Shown piece by piece: positions 1-8,782 of a DNA stretch of 41,582 bases. The notes under the pieces were generated by a model, which worked only from the letters and a program-made list of their open reading frames with translations, was not told the origin of the DNA and did no database searches. A program made the translations under genes and the position numbers. Positions within the stretch are counted from its first letter, which is position 1; every line of letters begins with the position of its first letter. Where the stretch lies: positions 1 through 41,582 of the forward strand of contig LBYO01000003.1 of the NCBI GenBank assembly GCA_000996205.1. Direction: 5' to 3'. The DNA is from Parcubacteria group bacterium GW2011_GWA1_40_21 (GTDB lineage: Bacteria > Patescibacteriota > Minisyncoccia > Phycocordibacterales > GWA1-40-21).

Positions 1-1
1 C

Positions 2-55
2 GACAAAAGAAATGTCCTCATCAATTCCACCGGCCAGATTTCCATCGGCAGATAG
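2..55 (+). CDS. C-terminal end of a pseudopilin-like protein (partial)
   Basis: The window opens inside a gene. Frame 2 reads 17 residues ending in VLINSTGQISIGR and then TAG. A C-terminus with an I/V-N-S-T/S-G-x-I/V pattern is common in GspH/FimT-like minor pseudopilins, and three further pilin-like genes follow directly, so this is probably the upstream member of the same pilus operon. The two other forward frames also stay open to about position 90 but give no recognisable peptide. The call rests on a very short stretch and on context. Confidence 0.5.
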   Translation, partial: DKRNVLINSTGQISIGR

Positions 56-79
56 AATTAAAAATGATCAAACAGCCAA

Positions 80-823
80 ATGAACACTAATATTATTACA
101 AAAAAACTCTCCCCTAAAAAGCTAAAAAGCTACCCGCCCGCCACGACTGCTGTCGGGCATGTCGGGCGCGGCAAGCTACAAGCTAACCGTTTTCATCCAT
201 CAGCTTCCCGAAACCTACAACTCCGCCTCATCGGCGGACGAGCCACAACCAAAAACCCAACCTCATCGGCGGGCAGGCTACAACCTAATCGCGGTTTCAC
301 CCTGATTGAAATGCTCGTCTCAATTTCCGTCTTTATGGTGGTTATGCTTGTCGCCGCGAGCTCGCTTTTGAGCATTATTGACGGCAACAACAAAGCCCAG
401 TCCCTGAAGTCCGCGATAAACAATTTGAATTTCGCACTTGAGAGTATGCAGAAAAATATAAGGGTGGGAACAAGTTATTCGGGGGGTGGGAGTTGTTCTC
501 CCGCCGATACTTGCATAATCTTCGATTCCTACAAAGACCTTAATGGTGATGGTAATATGGATAATGATACTGTTATATATAAGTATAATGATACCGAAAA
601 ATCAATAGAGAGATGTGAGAATATCTCAGGCGTAACTTGTAGTTTAAGCAGTAATTTCACCAGATTGACCGCGCCGGAAGTAAAAATAACTGATATGAAA
701 TTTTATATTGACAGCAGTTCTCAGCCAAGAGTCTTGATTACCATAAGTGGCGAAGCGGGAACTAAGGAAAGAATAAAAACAAATTTTAATCTTCAGACGA
801 CCGTATCGCAAAGATCATTCTAA
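80..823 (+). CDS. Type IV pilin-like / minor pseudopilin with very long leader
   Basis: A 247-residue protein with a class III (prepilin) signal: RGFTLIEMLVSISVF at about residues 72-86, with Glu at +5 after the expected G/F cleavage, followed by a hydrophobic helix and a globular C-terminal domain. Such proteins are cut by prepilin peptidase (PilD) and built into a surface pilus or pseudopilus. The leader before the cleavage site is about 72 residues, whereas usual leaders are 5-30. No ATG, GTG or TTG lies in frame between the ATG at 80 and the cleavage site, so the long leader is not just a mis-picked start. Most of the leader is encoded by DNA repeats (134-172 and 220-294) that recur in the next two genes. 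The gene lies 20 nt upstream of the next pilin-like gene, probably in one operon. The exact pilin subtype is unclear. Confidence 0.85.
   Translation: MNTNIITKKLSPKKLKSYPPATTAVGHVGRGKLQANRFHPSASRNLQLRLIGGRATTKNPTSSAGRLQPNRGFTLIEMLVSISVFMVVMLVAASSLLSIIDGNNKAQSLKSAINNLNFALESMQKNIRVGTSYSGGGSCSPADTCIIFDSYKDLNGDGNMDNDTVIYKYNDTEKSIERCENISGVTCSLSSNFTRLTAPEVKITDMKFYIDSSSQPRVLITISGEAGTKERIKTNFNLQTTVSQRSF
134..172. repeat. 39-bp repeat, copy 1 (GC-rich, in pilin leader)
   Basis: Identical by eye over 39 bp to 939-977. It contains repeated GTCGGGC/GCCCG words able to fold back. In this copy it is read in the frame that gives PPATTAVGHVGRG. In the other copy another frame is used, so the conservation is at DNA level rather than protein level. 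Confidence 0.85.
220..294. repeat. 75-bp perfect direct repeat, copy 1
   Basis: Bases 220-294 match 1522-1596 without a mismatch by eye. The element carries two CATCGGCGG words and ends with CTACAACCTAATCGCGG, which resembles the CCTANAA heptamer arrays elsewhere in the window. It stops exactly at the codons for the Arg-Gly before the prepilin cleavage site. Confidence 0.9.
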
Positions 824-843
824 TTGAGTAAGATACAATCTAT

Positions 844-1494
844 ATGAAATTTATAAAAATAATAAAAAATAAAATCCTAGCCGCCAGTTGCAATTTGTCA
901 TGCGTCAGGAAACTCTTCCCTAAAAACCTACCACCTATCCGCCCGCCACGACTGCTGTCGGGCATGTCGGGCGCGGCCGCCTACAACCTACAACCTTCCG
1001 CCAAAGGTTTCACCCTCATAGAAACTCTCGTCGCCATCTCAATCCTTATGGTCGCGGTCGCGAGCCCCTTAACTATCGCCCAGAAAGGATTAGCTTCAGC
1101 TATCTATGCCAAAGATCAAATCATCGCCTCTTATCTGGCGCAAGACGCGATAGAATACATAATAAACGCGAGCGATAAAAATGTCGCGGATGGAAAAGGC
1201 TGGCTTCTGGGAATAAGCGATAATTGCGGAACGGCTTGCGCGGTTAACACAAGAATAGACAGCGGAATTGCCTCTTGCGCTGGAACTTGCGACGCTCTTA
1301 ATTACAACGAGTCAACAAATATTTACAGCCATGATTCTACAGGTGGTGACAATAAAGCGTCGCCATTCACGAGAACAGTTAAAGCTACAGAAGGTCCGAC
1401 CGACGAAGCGCTGATTACCGTGACGATGTCTTGGAAAGACAAAGGAGCTGATAGGAGCCTTAATTTTTACACGAGAATATTTAATTGGAGATAA
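844..1494 (+). CDS. Type IV pilin-like / GspI-like pseudopilin
   Basis: A 216-residue protein with the prepilin motif KGFTLIETLVAISILMVAV at about residues 54-72, Glu at +5, a hydrophobic stalk helix, and a variable C-terminal domain with four Cys in its middle (CGTAC and CAGTC contexts) that could form disulfides. From ATG 844 the leader is about 54 residues. An in-frame ATG at 964 would give a leader of about 14 residues, which is a more usual length. That ATG lies inside a 39-bp repeat (939-977) also found in the preceding gene but read there in another frame. It probably acts in the same pilus as its neighbours, as a minor subunit. Confidence 0.82.
   Translation: MKFIKIIKNKILAASCNLSCVRKLFPKNLPPIRPPRLLSGMSGAAAYNLQPSAKGFTLIETLVAISILMVAVASPLTIAQKGLASAIYAKDQIIASYLAQDAIEYIINASDKNVADGKGWLLGISDNCGTACAVNTRIDSGIASCAGTCDALNYNESTNIYSHDSTGGDNKASPFTRTVKATEGPTDEALITVTMSWKDKGADRSLNFYTRIFNWR
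939..977. repeat. 39-bp repeat, copy 2
   Basis: Second identical copy of the element at 134-172. It supplies leader codons of the second pilin-like gene (RPPRLLSGMSGAA) and contains an in-frame ATG at 964 that could serve as the start. Confidence 0.85.
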
Positions 1495-1501
1495 TAATAT
1501 T

Positions 1502-2086
1502 ATGGCAAATAAAAACCTACCACTCCGCCTCATCGGCGGACGAGCCACAACCAAAAACCCAACCTCATCGGCGGGCAGGCTACAACCTAATCGCGGATTC
1601 GCGATGCTGTTTTCCGTCCTCGTATCCAGCTTGCTTGTCGTTATCGGACTGTCAATCTTCAACATCACCCTCAAAGAATTGACCATTTCAACCTCGGCAA
1701 GAGAATCTCAGACGGCTTTTTACGCCGCCAACAGCGGACTGGAATGCGCCCTTCGGTGGGATAATTTAAATGGAAATGGCTTAAGAAGCGCCTTCGCTTC
1801 CACTTCCGCTTCGGATGAAATTGACAGTGCCAAAAGCGTAATAGCTTTATGCAATACCGTGAGAGTAAACAGCGCCACCTCCGCCACTACGGAATTTGAA
1901 TTTAAAGTAAATAACTCGGGTGATTCCAATGGTCCTTGCGCCAAAGTTAAGGTTGTAAAGACTCCCGGTTCTCCGACTGTTGAAAAGATGACCACGGTAA
2001 TTGAATCTCGTGGCAAGAACATTTGCGACACAAGCGGCAGAAGAGTTGAAAGAGGCTTGAAAGCCACTATAATTACGCAGATGTAG
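1502..2086 (+). CDS. PilX/GspK-like pilus assembly protein
   Basis: A 194-residue protein. After a leader of about 32 residues comes RGFAMLFSVLVSSLLVVIG, a prepilin-like N-terminus that lacks the usual Glu at +5. This is typical of PilX/GspK-type minor pilins. It continues with ESQTAFYAANSGLECALRW, the pattern found after the stalk helix in PilX-like proteins of Gram-positives and Patescibacteria. Residues 8-32 of the leader are encoded by the 75-bp repeat 1522-1596, identical to 220-294 in the first pilin gene and read in the same frame. The gene starts 7 nt after the previous gene, so these genes are probably co-transcribed. Confidence 0.78.
   Translation: MANKNLPLRLIGGRATTKNPTSSAGRLQPNRGFAMLFSVLVSSLLVVIGLSIFNITLKELTISTSARESQTAFYAANSGLECALRWDNLNGNGLRSAFASTSASDEIDSAKSVIALCNTVRVNSATSATTEFEFKVNNSGDSNGPCAKVKVVKTPGSPTVEKMTTVIESRGKNICDTSGRRVERGLKATIITQM
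1522..1596. repeat. 75-bp perfect direct repeat, copy 2
   Basis: Identical to 220-294, in the same reading frame and at the same place relative to the pilin cleavage site (the last codons before Gly-Phe), in the PilX-like gene. Confidence 0.9.
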
Positions 2087-2125
2087 CCAGGCGAAGCTCG
2101 TAGCTTTTTAGCTTGTTAGGTATAA

Positions 2126-4237
<2,112 letters not shown>

Positions 4238-4240
4238 TTA

Positions 4241-4350
4241 CCTTGAATTACGAAACGCAAAAAATTTATAGGTCTATTGAGCAAAAACACTTAGAAGACA
4301 AAGAGATTTTGCGACCCGAGGACCTAATTTTTGCTTTTCGTAATTCAAGG
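4241..4350. repeat. 110-bp inverted-repeat element, copy 1
   Basis: Ends CCTTGAATTACGAAA and TTTCGTAATTCAAGG form terminal inverted repeats. The interior, read on the minus strand, contains AGGTCCTCGGGTCGCAAAA and GTGTTTTTGCTCAA. Copies of the same length lie at 30060-30169 and 40918-41027 in the opposite orientation. No open frame of note. This copy fills the space between ligA and the convergent YqeY-like gene. Confidence 0.9.
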
Positions 4351-4367
4351 ATTTTGAATGCTGTGAA

Positions 4368-4817
4368 TTAAAAGAGGCTTTCCGCGGCTTCTTTCACATC
4401 GGCGCCGTCAGCCGTACCGTTTAACTCTTTCATTGTCGCGCCTATAAGCTGTCCGATTTTTGATTTGTCGGCGATACCTAACTTTTCTTTCATTTCAACA
4501 ACTTTTTTCTTCACGTCTTCTCTGCCCATCATCCTCGGAAGAAAGGTTTCAAGAATTTTAAGTTCCAATTCTTCGGCTGAAGCCAGTTCTTCTCGCCCAC
4601 CTTTTCTGAATTGGTCAATTGAATCTTTTCTTTGTTTAACCGCTCTTCTGATTACGGTGATGATTTCTTCGTCAGACAATTCTTCCTGCGGTTTCCTCTT
4701 GGTCGCGACCAATTCGTTGGTAAACGCAGTAAGAAGTCCGCGCAAAACGGTCAGACGAACTGTGTCCTTGGCGAGCATAGCTATTTTAATTCCTTCTTTT
4801 ATTTGTTTGTGCAACAT
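4368..4817 (-). CDS. GatB/YqeY domain protein
   Basis: A 149-residue protein of the YqeY family: KQIKEGIKIAMLAKDTVRLTVLRGLLTAF, then EELSDEEIITVIRRAVKQRKDSIDQF, and a C-terminal part (GATMKELNGTADGADVKEAAE) like the tRNA-binding tail domain of GatB. YqeY proteins are found across bacteria as free-standing domains, and their role is not settled; a link to tRNA or amidotransferase function is assumed from the domain. It is convergent with ligA. Its start lies next to a heptamer-array repeat (4829-4918). Confidence 0.9.
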   Translation of the reverse strand: MLHKQIKEGIKIAMLAKDTVRLTVLRGLLTAFTNELVATKRKPQEELSDEEIITVIRRAVKQRKDSIDQFRKGGREELASAEELELKILETFLPRMMGREDVKKKVVEMKEKLGIADKSKIGQLIGATMKELNGTADGADVKEAAESLF

Positions 4818-4828
4818 ATTTTTTAAAA

Positions 4829-4918
4829 GGTTATAGGTATTAGGTTGTAGGTTTAAGATAGGAAAATTAATTTTTTAATCCAAAACCTATAACCTAACAC
4901 CTACAAACTAAAACCTTC
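4829..4918. repeat. Heptamer-array inverted repeat between YqeY-like gene and rmuC
   Basis: The left arm reads GGTTATAGGTATTAGGTTG and the right arm CCTATAACCTAACACCTAC, followed by AAACTAAAACCTTCCG. Both arms consist of 7-nt steps of the pattern CCTANAA (or its complement), with an A/T-rich centre. The same design recurs at 2100-2160, 6036-6119, 21838-21912, 28404-28516, 28856-28976 and 32130-32166. Confidence 0.75.
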
Positions 4919-4947
4919 CGACAATACTATCACAATCGCGTTCGGAT

Positions 4948-4963
4948 TGGTATAATGATTTTT
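4948..4963 (+). promoter_or_regulatory. Extended -10 promoter of rmuC, leaderless
   Basis: TGGTATAAT (4948-4956) is an extended -10 box. Seven bases separate it from ATG 4964, so transcription should begin at or next to the start codon. No convincing -35 hexamer is seen. This also argues against the ATG at 4955, which overlaps the -10 box. Confidence 0.65.
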
Positions 4964-6031
4964 ATGTCCAATCAATTGATCATAATTTTATTGATAATTC
5001 TGTTTCTCGTGGGAATTTTTAATGTATTCTTTATACGATTCGCGCTTAGGAGGAAGAGTGAGCCGGAAAGAGGAGCGGAAGAGACCGGTTTCAAATTGCT
5101 TCTGGAGCAAGTCAATGAACTTTCAAGAACGGTTGACCACAAGCTTGGGGAATCGGCGAAGCAGATGAACGAGTCGGTGCGATTTCAATCCGCCGAATCG
5201 TCAAAAATAATCAGAGACATCACTGAGAGGCTTACTCGCCTTGATGAGACGAACAAGCAAGTCGTGTCTTTCGCCGACCAGCTCCAGTCTCTCCAAGATA
5301 TTTTGAAAAATCCGAAACAACGAGGAATCCTCGGCGAATATTATTTGGAGACATTGTTAAAAAATGTTCTTCCTCCGGGCAGTTATCAAATGCAGTATCC
5401 GTTTAAAGACGGCACTATCGTAGATGCGGTAGTTTTCGTGAAAGATAAAATAATACCGATTGATTCAAAATTCTCTCTTGAAAATTATAATCGTTTGAGC
5501 GAAGAAAAGGATTCAACCGAAAGAGAACGGTTAGAAAAAGCTTTCAAAGCTGACCTTAAAAATAGAATTGACGAAACTTCAAAGTATGTGAAACCCTCCG
5601 AAGGAACGATGGATTTCGCCTTTATGTTCATTCCTCACGAAGCTATTTATTACGACCTGTTGGTGGCGCAAGTTGGAGCGGTCAAGGTAAACACAAGAGA
5701 TTTGATAGAGTACGCATTTAAGGAAAGGCATGTCATTATCGTCTCGCCGACTTCCTTTTTAGCTTACTTGCAAACGGTATTGCAAGGACTTAAGGCTCTT
5801 CAGATAGAAGAGTCCGCGAAAGAAATAAGAAAAAATGTTGAGGATTTGCAAAAACATTTGAGAAGTTACGAAGAATACCATCAAAAGCTCGGCAATTCTT
5901 TGACGACGACAGTCAACCATTTCAACGCGTCCGGCAAGGAATTTAAAAAGATTGACAAAGATGTGATGAGAATAACGGGAATAACTTCAGAGTTTGAGGC
6001 GTTGCCGATAGATAAGCCGGAAGCGGAATAA
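4964..6031 (+). CDS. rmuC: RmuC family DNA recombination protein
   Basis: About 355 residues: an N-terminal membrane segment (LIIILLIILFLVGIFNVFF), a coiled-coil region (about 35-105), and the RmuC core with GILGEYYLETLL, then VDAVVFVKDKIIPIDSKFSLENY and FAFMFIPHEAIYYDLL, including the conserved nuclease-like Asp/Lys positions. The core belongs to the PD-(D/E)XK superfamily. RmuC limits inversions at short inverted repeats in E. coli, which is of interest in a segment this rich in such repeats, though the link here is inference. Start chosen at 4964 because the -10 box covers the earlier ATG. Confidence 0.92.
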   Translation: MSNQLIIILLIILFLVGIFNVFFIRFALRRKSEPERGAEETGFKLLLEQVNELSRTVDHKLGESAKQMNESVRFQSAESSKIIRDITERLTRLDETNKQVVSFADQLQSLQDILKNPKQRGILGEYYLETLLKNVLPPGSYQMQYPFKDGTIVDAVVFVKDKIIPIDSKFSLENYNRLSEEKDSTERERLEKAFKADLKNRIDETSKYVKPSEGTMDFAFMFIPHEAIYYDLLVAQVGAVKVNTRDLIEYAFKERHVIIVSPTSFLAYLQTVLQGLKALQIEESAKEIRKNVEDLQKHLRSYEEYHQKLGNSLTTTVNHFNASGKEFKKIDKDVMRITGITSEFEALPIDKPEAE

Positions 6032-6035
6032 AGGC

Positions 6036-6119
6036 AGGTTTTAGGTTTCTAATCAAATCCCAATGTCTAATCCAAATTTCTTAAACCTATAACCTAACAC
6101 CTACAACCTAAAACCTTCC
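6036..6119. repeat. Heptamer-array repeat upstream of rplU
   Basis: Ends in CCTATAACCTAACACCTACA and then ACCTAAAACCTTCCG, nearly the same right arm as at 4884-4918 before rmuC. The left arm (GGCAGGTTTTAGGTTTCTAA) is weaker. It lies in the rmuC-rplU gap and has no open frame. Confidence 0.65.
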
Positions 6120-6161
6120 GCATATTGCATTTAACCCGCGAATATGTAAAATGTAATAATT

Positions 6162-6482
6162 ATGGAATTTGCGGTTATAAAAACAGGCGGGAAGCAATAC
6201 AAAGTCTCCGTGGGCGACTCTGTCAATATTGAGAAGATGCGCGGAGAATTCAAAGAGGGTGACAAAATCACTTTTGATAAAGTCTTGCTTGTTGACAACG
6301 GCAAAGACACAACTACAATCGGGACGCCTTACATAGACGGAGCTAAAGTGGAAGCTGTGCTTGAAAAAATCGGCAGAGCGAAGAAGGTTATAGTGATAAA
6401 ATACAAGCAAAAAAGCAGATATTTCAAAAAGAACGGGCATAGACAGCCTTTCTTCAAAGTAAAAATAGCGGCTATCGTGTAA
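6162..6482 (+). CDS. rplU: 50S ribosomal protein L21
   Basis: 106 residues starting MEFAVIKTGGKQYKVSVGD, the standard L21 opening. It continues with the beta-barrel core and the C-terminal YKQKSRYFKKNGHRQPFFKVKI region that contacts 23S rRNA. Full length. L27 (rpmA), its usual operon partner, does not follow; a flavodoxin-like gene does. TAAAAT at 6149-6154, eight bases before the ATG, could be a -10 box of a leaderless transcript. Confidence 0.97.
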   Translation: MEFAVIKTGGKQYKVSVGDSVNIEKMRGEFKEGDKITFDKVLLVDNGKDTTTIGTPYIDGAKVEAVLEKIGRAKKVIVIKYKQKSRYFKKNGHRQPFFKVKIAAIV

Positions 6483-6513
6483 ATTATAGAATTTGAATTT
6501 CCTCGATATTCTA

Positions 6514-7095
6514 ATGGGAAAAAAGAAAATCTTCATACTTCTTGGACATCCGGACAAAGAAACAAAATCGGGTTATTTTGCTGACAGCTACGAAAAAGGC
6601 GCGAAAGAAGCGGGTTACGAAGTAAAAAGGGTAAATATCGGCGACTTGAAATTTGATCCGATTCTCCGCAAAGGATATAAAGAAATACAAGGGCTTGAAC
6701 CCGATCTCGTGATGGTTCAAGACAATATAAAATGGGCTGATCATTTCGTAATTTTTTATCCAAGCTGGTGGTCTACGATGCCGGCAATTCTCAAAGGAAT
6801 GTTTGATAGAATGTGGCTTCCGTGTTTCGCTTTCAATTTCAATAAAAAAGGTTTCGGCTGGAAAAAACATCTCAAAGGGAGATCGGCGCTAGTGGCGGTT
6901 TCTTCCGACTCTCATCCCTTCATCGCGCGGATTCTTATGGGTGATTCCACCAATGAAATAAAGAAAGGCATCCTTAAATTCGCCGGATTTTCACCGGTCC
7001 GGATTTTAAAAGTCGGACCTCTTAAAAACATTTCGCAAGAGAAAAAAGAGAAGTGGGCAAAAAAGCTTTTTGAATTAGGCAAAAAAGGAGTCTAG
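6514..7095 (+). CDS. Flavodoxin-fold NAD(P)H dehydrogenase (quinone) family
   Basis: About 193 residues of the KefF/YwrO/MdaB-like family. IFILLGHPDKETKSGYFADSY is the FMN-phosphate-binding strand and loop, followed by DLVMVQDNIKWADHFVIFYPSWW and STMPAILKGMFDRMW, the P-x-x-x-K-G-x-x-D-R motif typical of these quinone reductases. Likely a soluble FMN enzyme reducing quinones or similar compounds with NAD(P)H. ATG 6514 is preferred to the upstream TTG at 6493 because the family starts with a few basic residues before the first strand. Confidence 0.85.
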   Translation: MGKKKIFILLGHPDKETKSGYFADSYEKGAKEAGYEVKRVNIGDLKFDPILRKGYKEIQGLEPDLVMVQDNIKWADHFVIFYPSWWSTMPAILKGMFDRMWLPCFAFNFNKKGFGWKKHLKGRSALVAVSSDSHPFIARILMGDSTNEIKKGILKFAGFSPVRILKVGPLKNISQEKKEKWAKKLFELGKKGV

Positions 7096-7160
7096 AGTAG
7101 TTGAAAGTTCATCAAGTTTGTAAAGTCTATAAAGTAGAGATGGGGGAGTCGGAAGTTAAG

Positions 7161-7300
7161 AGCGAGCATTCTCTTTTTAAAAGACTTGCGCAGGAAATTA
7201 GAAAATAACAACTTTCTTAAGTTGATTATTTTATTGATTGACGAGCAGAGAAATCCGTCAGCTGACGGATATTCGTGCTTTTAAAAAGAGAATGTGAGCG
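7161..7300. repeat. Long palindromic element between reductase and LOG genes
   Basis: The left arm ATTCTCTTTTTAAAAG (7168-7183) pairs with CTTTTAAAAAGAGAAT (7278-7293), and the pairing continues weakly into flanking GAGCG words. The interior holds a perfect palindrome ATCCGTCAGCTGACGGAT (7253-7270) that recurs with one mismatch at 19305-19322 in another element. Before it, 7100-7138 shows an AAAGTTCATCAAGTTTGTAAAG array like those at 29931 and 32300. No gene is seen in 7096-7305. Confidence 0.78.
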
Positions 7301-7305
7301 ATCTC

Positions 7306-8019
7306 TCATTCTTTGCGCAGGGGCGCTTTTTTAATTATCTCAATTATTTCATCGTCTGAATCTACTATTTTATATAGATCCATATCATCTTCGTCAATAG
7401 CACTTATCTCTTTGAAGAGAGTTTCTCTGATGAATTCATCAACTTTGTCCCAGTGCTTCTTGCCGACCAAAACAATCGGAACTTTCGGTATCTTTTTTGT
7501 TTGGACGAGGGTTACTATTTCAAATAATTCGTCCATAGTTCCAAATCCTCCGGGGAAAAACAGGTAAGTCTCGGCGGAAAATGAGAGCATTACTTTTCTG
7601 CTGAAGAAAAAGCTGAATTCTCTGAAATTGGTCAAATATTTATTTGCCGGAAATTCTTCAGGAAGTTTGATTATAAGACCCAATGAGTCGCCGCCGGCCT
7701 CGAAGGCTCCTTTGTTGGCGGCCTCCATAATTCCGGGGCCGCCTCCGCTCACAACCGCGTAATTGAGCTCCTTTACTATTCTTGCGGAAAGTTCGGCGGC
7801 TCGCTTAAAATATTCGTTGTCTTCCGTAAATCTTGAGGAACCGAAAAAAGTCACGGATCTGGGATATTTCTTAATTAATTCAAAACCAGACTCAAACTCG
7901 CCATTTATCACAACCATTCTTTTTTTTATCGCTTCTTCAACTTTCTGGAGCGTAAGAGGAAGTTCCGCTTCACAGCATAGCTTTCGGTACTGGCTGATTT
8001 TTGATCCATTTTCTTTCAT
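7306..8019 (-). CDS. LOG family protein (TIGR00730-type Rossmann fold)
   Basis: 237 residues with the two family signatures: SGGGPGIMEAANKGA at about 91-105 and PGGFGTMDELFE at about 156-167. The family includes the cytokinin-activating LOG enzymes, which remove ribose phosphate from nucleoside 5'-monophosphates, and was once mis-annotated as lysine decarboxylase. In bacteria of this type the natural substrate is unknown, probably AMP-like nucleotides. It is the only minus-strand gene between rplU and uvrB and is convergent with the reductase gene. Confidence 0.92.
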   Translation of the reverse strand: MKENGSKISQYRKLCCEAELPLTLQKVEEAIKKRMVVINGEFESGFELIKKYPRSVTFFGSSRFTEDNEYFKRAAELSARIVKELNYAVVSGGGPGIMEAANKGAFEAGGDSLGLIIKLPEEFPANKYLTNFREFSFFFSRKVMLSFSAETYLFFPGGFGTMDELFEIVTLVQTKKIPKVPIVLVGKKHWDKVDEFIRETLFKEISAIDEDDMDLYKIVDSDDEIIEIIKKAPLRKE

Positions 8020-8191
8020 AAATTTTATTTGCCCTTATGTATAAATATTATGCTATATATTAGCAGTTTTTTATTTTTTTGCATATTTGCGAAAAAAGGT
8101 GTGCGGATAAATATTATGTGATACAATTTCGGAAACGGGTTTGGTATGTATATTTATTTTTATTAGATAATAGTTTTATGCAATTATAAAT

Positions 8192-8623
8192 ATGAAAAAA
8201 AGAAATGAAATAATAGCGGTAGCCGTTGCTTTGGCGGCGGTGGGAGTATTATTTTTCTGGGGCAAAGGTTTTACAAATAAGATTAATCCTAACGATAACA
8301 ATAAAATGCAAGATGAAAATATTGTCGGCGATGGGGCGAAAGCGGGCGATGTGGTGACTATTCATTACACGGGCACTTTGGAAAACGGGACTAAGTTTGA
8401 CAGCTCGCTTGACAGAGGCCAGCCGTTTGAATTTACGCTCGGCGTGGGGCAAGTTATCAAAGGATTTGATAATGGCATACTCGGAATGAAAATCGGAGAG
8501 AAGAAAACAATCGTGATCAACCCTGAAGACGGATACGGCAGCGCCGCGGTCGGTTCAATTCCCCCGAACTCCACTCTTATTTTTGATGTTGAGCTGTTGG
8601 GTATCGCGCCGGAGAAAAATTAG
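8192..8623 (+). CDS. Membrane-anchored FKBP-type peptidyl-prolyl isomerase
   Basis: 143 residues. A short basic start and hydrophobic segment (about residues 7-25) are followed by a linker and one FKBP domain: [20 protein letters not shown], then [38 protein letters not shown] and [12 protein letters not shown]. The aromatic pocket residues (Y, F, V-I, W/F, Y) are present. It should speed proline isomerisation in proteins outside the membrane. TTGGTA and TAGATA about 17 nt apart, ending some 20 nt before the ATG, may be its promoter. Confidence 0.93.
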   Translation: MKKRNEIIAVAVALAAVGVLFFWGKGFTNKINPNDNNKMQDENIVGDGAKAGDVVTIHYTGTLENGTKFDSSLDRGQPFEFTLGVGQVIKGFDNGILGMKIGEKKTIVINPEDGYGSAAVGSIPPNSTLIFDVELLGIAPEKN

Positions 8624-8698
8624 GACTTGGATGTTTAGCGAACTTATTCGTTCTAAACTTTGGTTTAATAAAACTTTGAATTGTGAAATACTATTTTC

Positions 8699-8771
8699 TG
8701 TCATTCCCGTGAATACGGGAATCCAGATTTAATCAAGGTTGAACTGAATTCCCGCTTGTGCGGGGATGACA
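8699..8771. repeat. 73-bp REP-like element, intergenic copy
   Basis: Starts TGTCATTCCCGTGAATACGG and ends GCTTGTGCGGGGATGACA, so the ends are inverted repeats, and each half is itself a small hairpin. The copy at 23084-23156 has the same length and matches at both ends. It sits directly before tgt, and the TTG at 8756 inside it is not the true start of that gene. Confidence 0.88.
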
Positions 8772-8782
8772 TAGTAAGAAAA

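Noticed and set aside
7306-8019. Lysine decarboxylase
   Set aside because: The PGGxGTxxE motif defines the LOG/TIGR00730 family; the old decarboxylase label is a known mis-annotation.
8756-8782. Upstream TTG start for tgt adding nine residues
   Set aside because: These codons belong to the 73-bp repeat and the family begins at the later ATG (8783).
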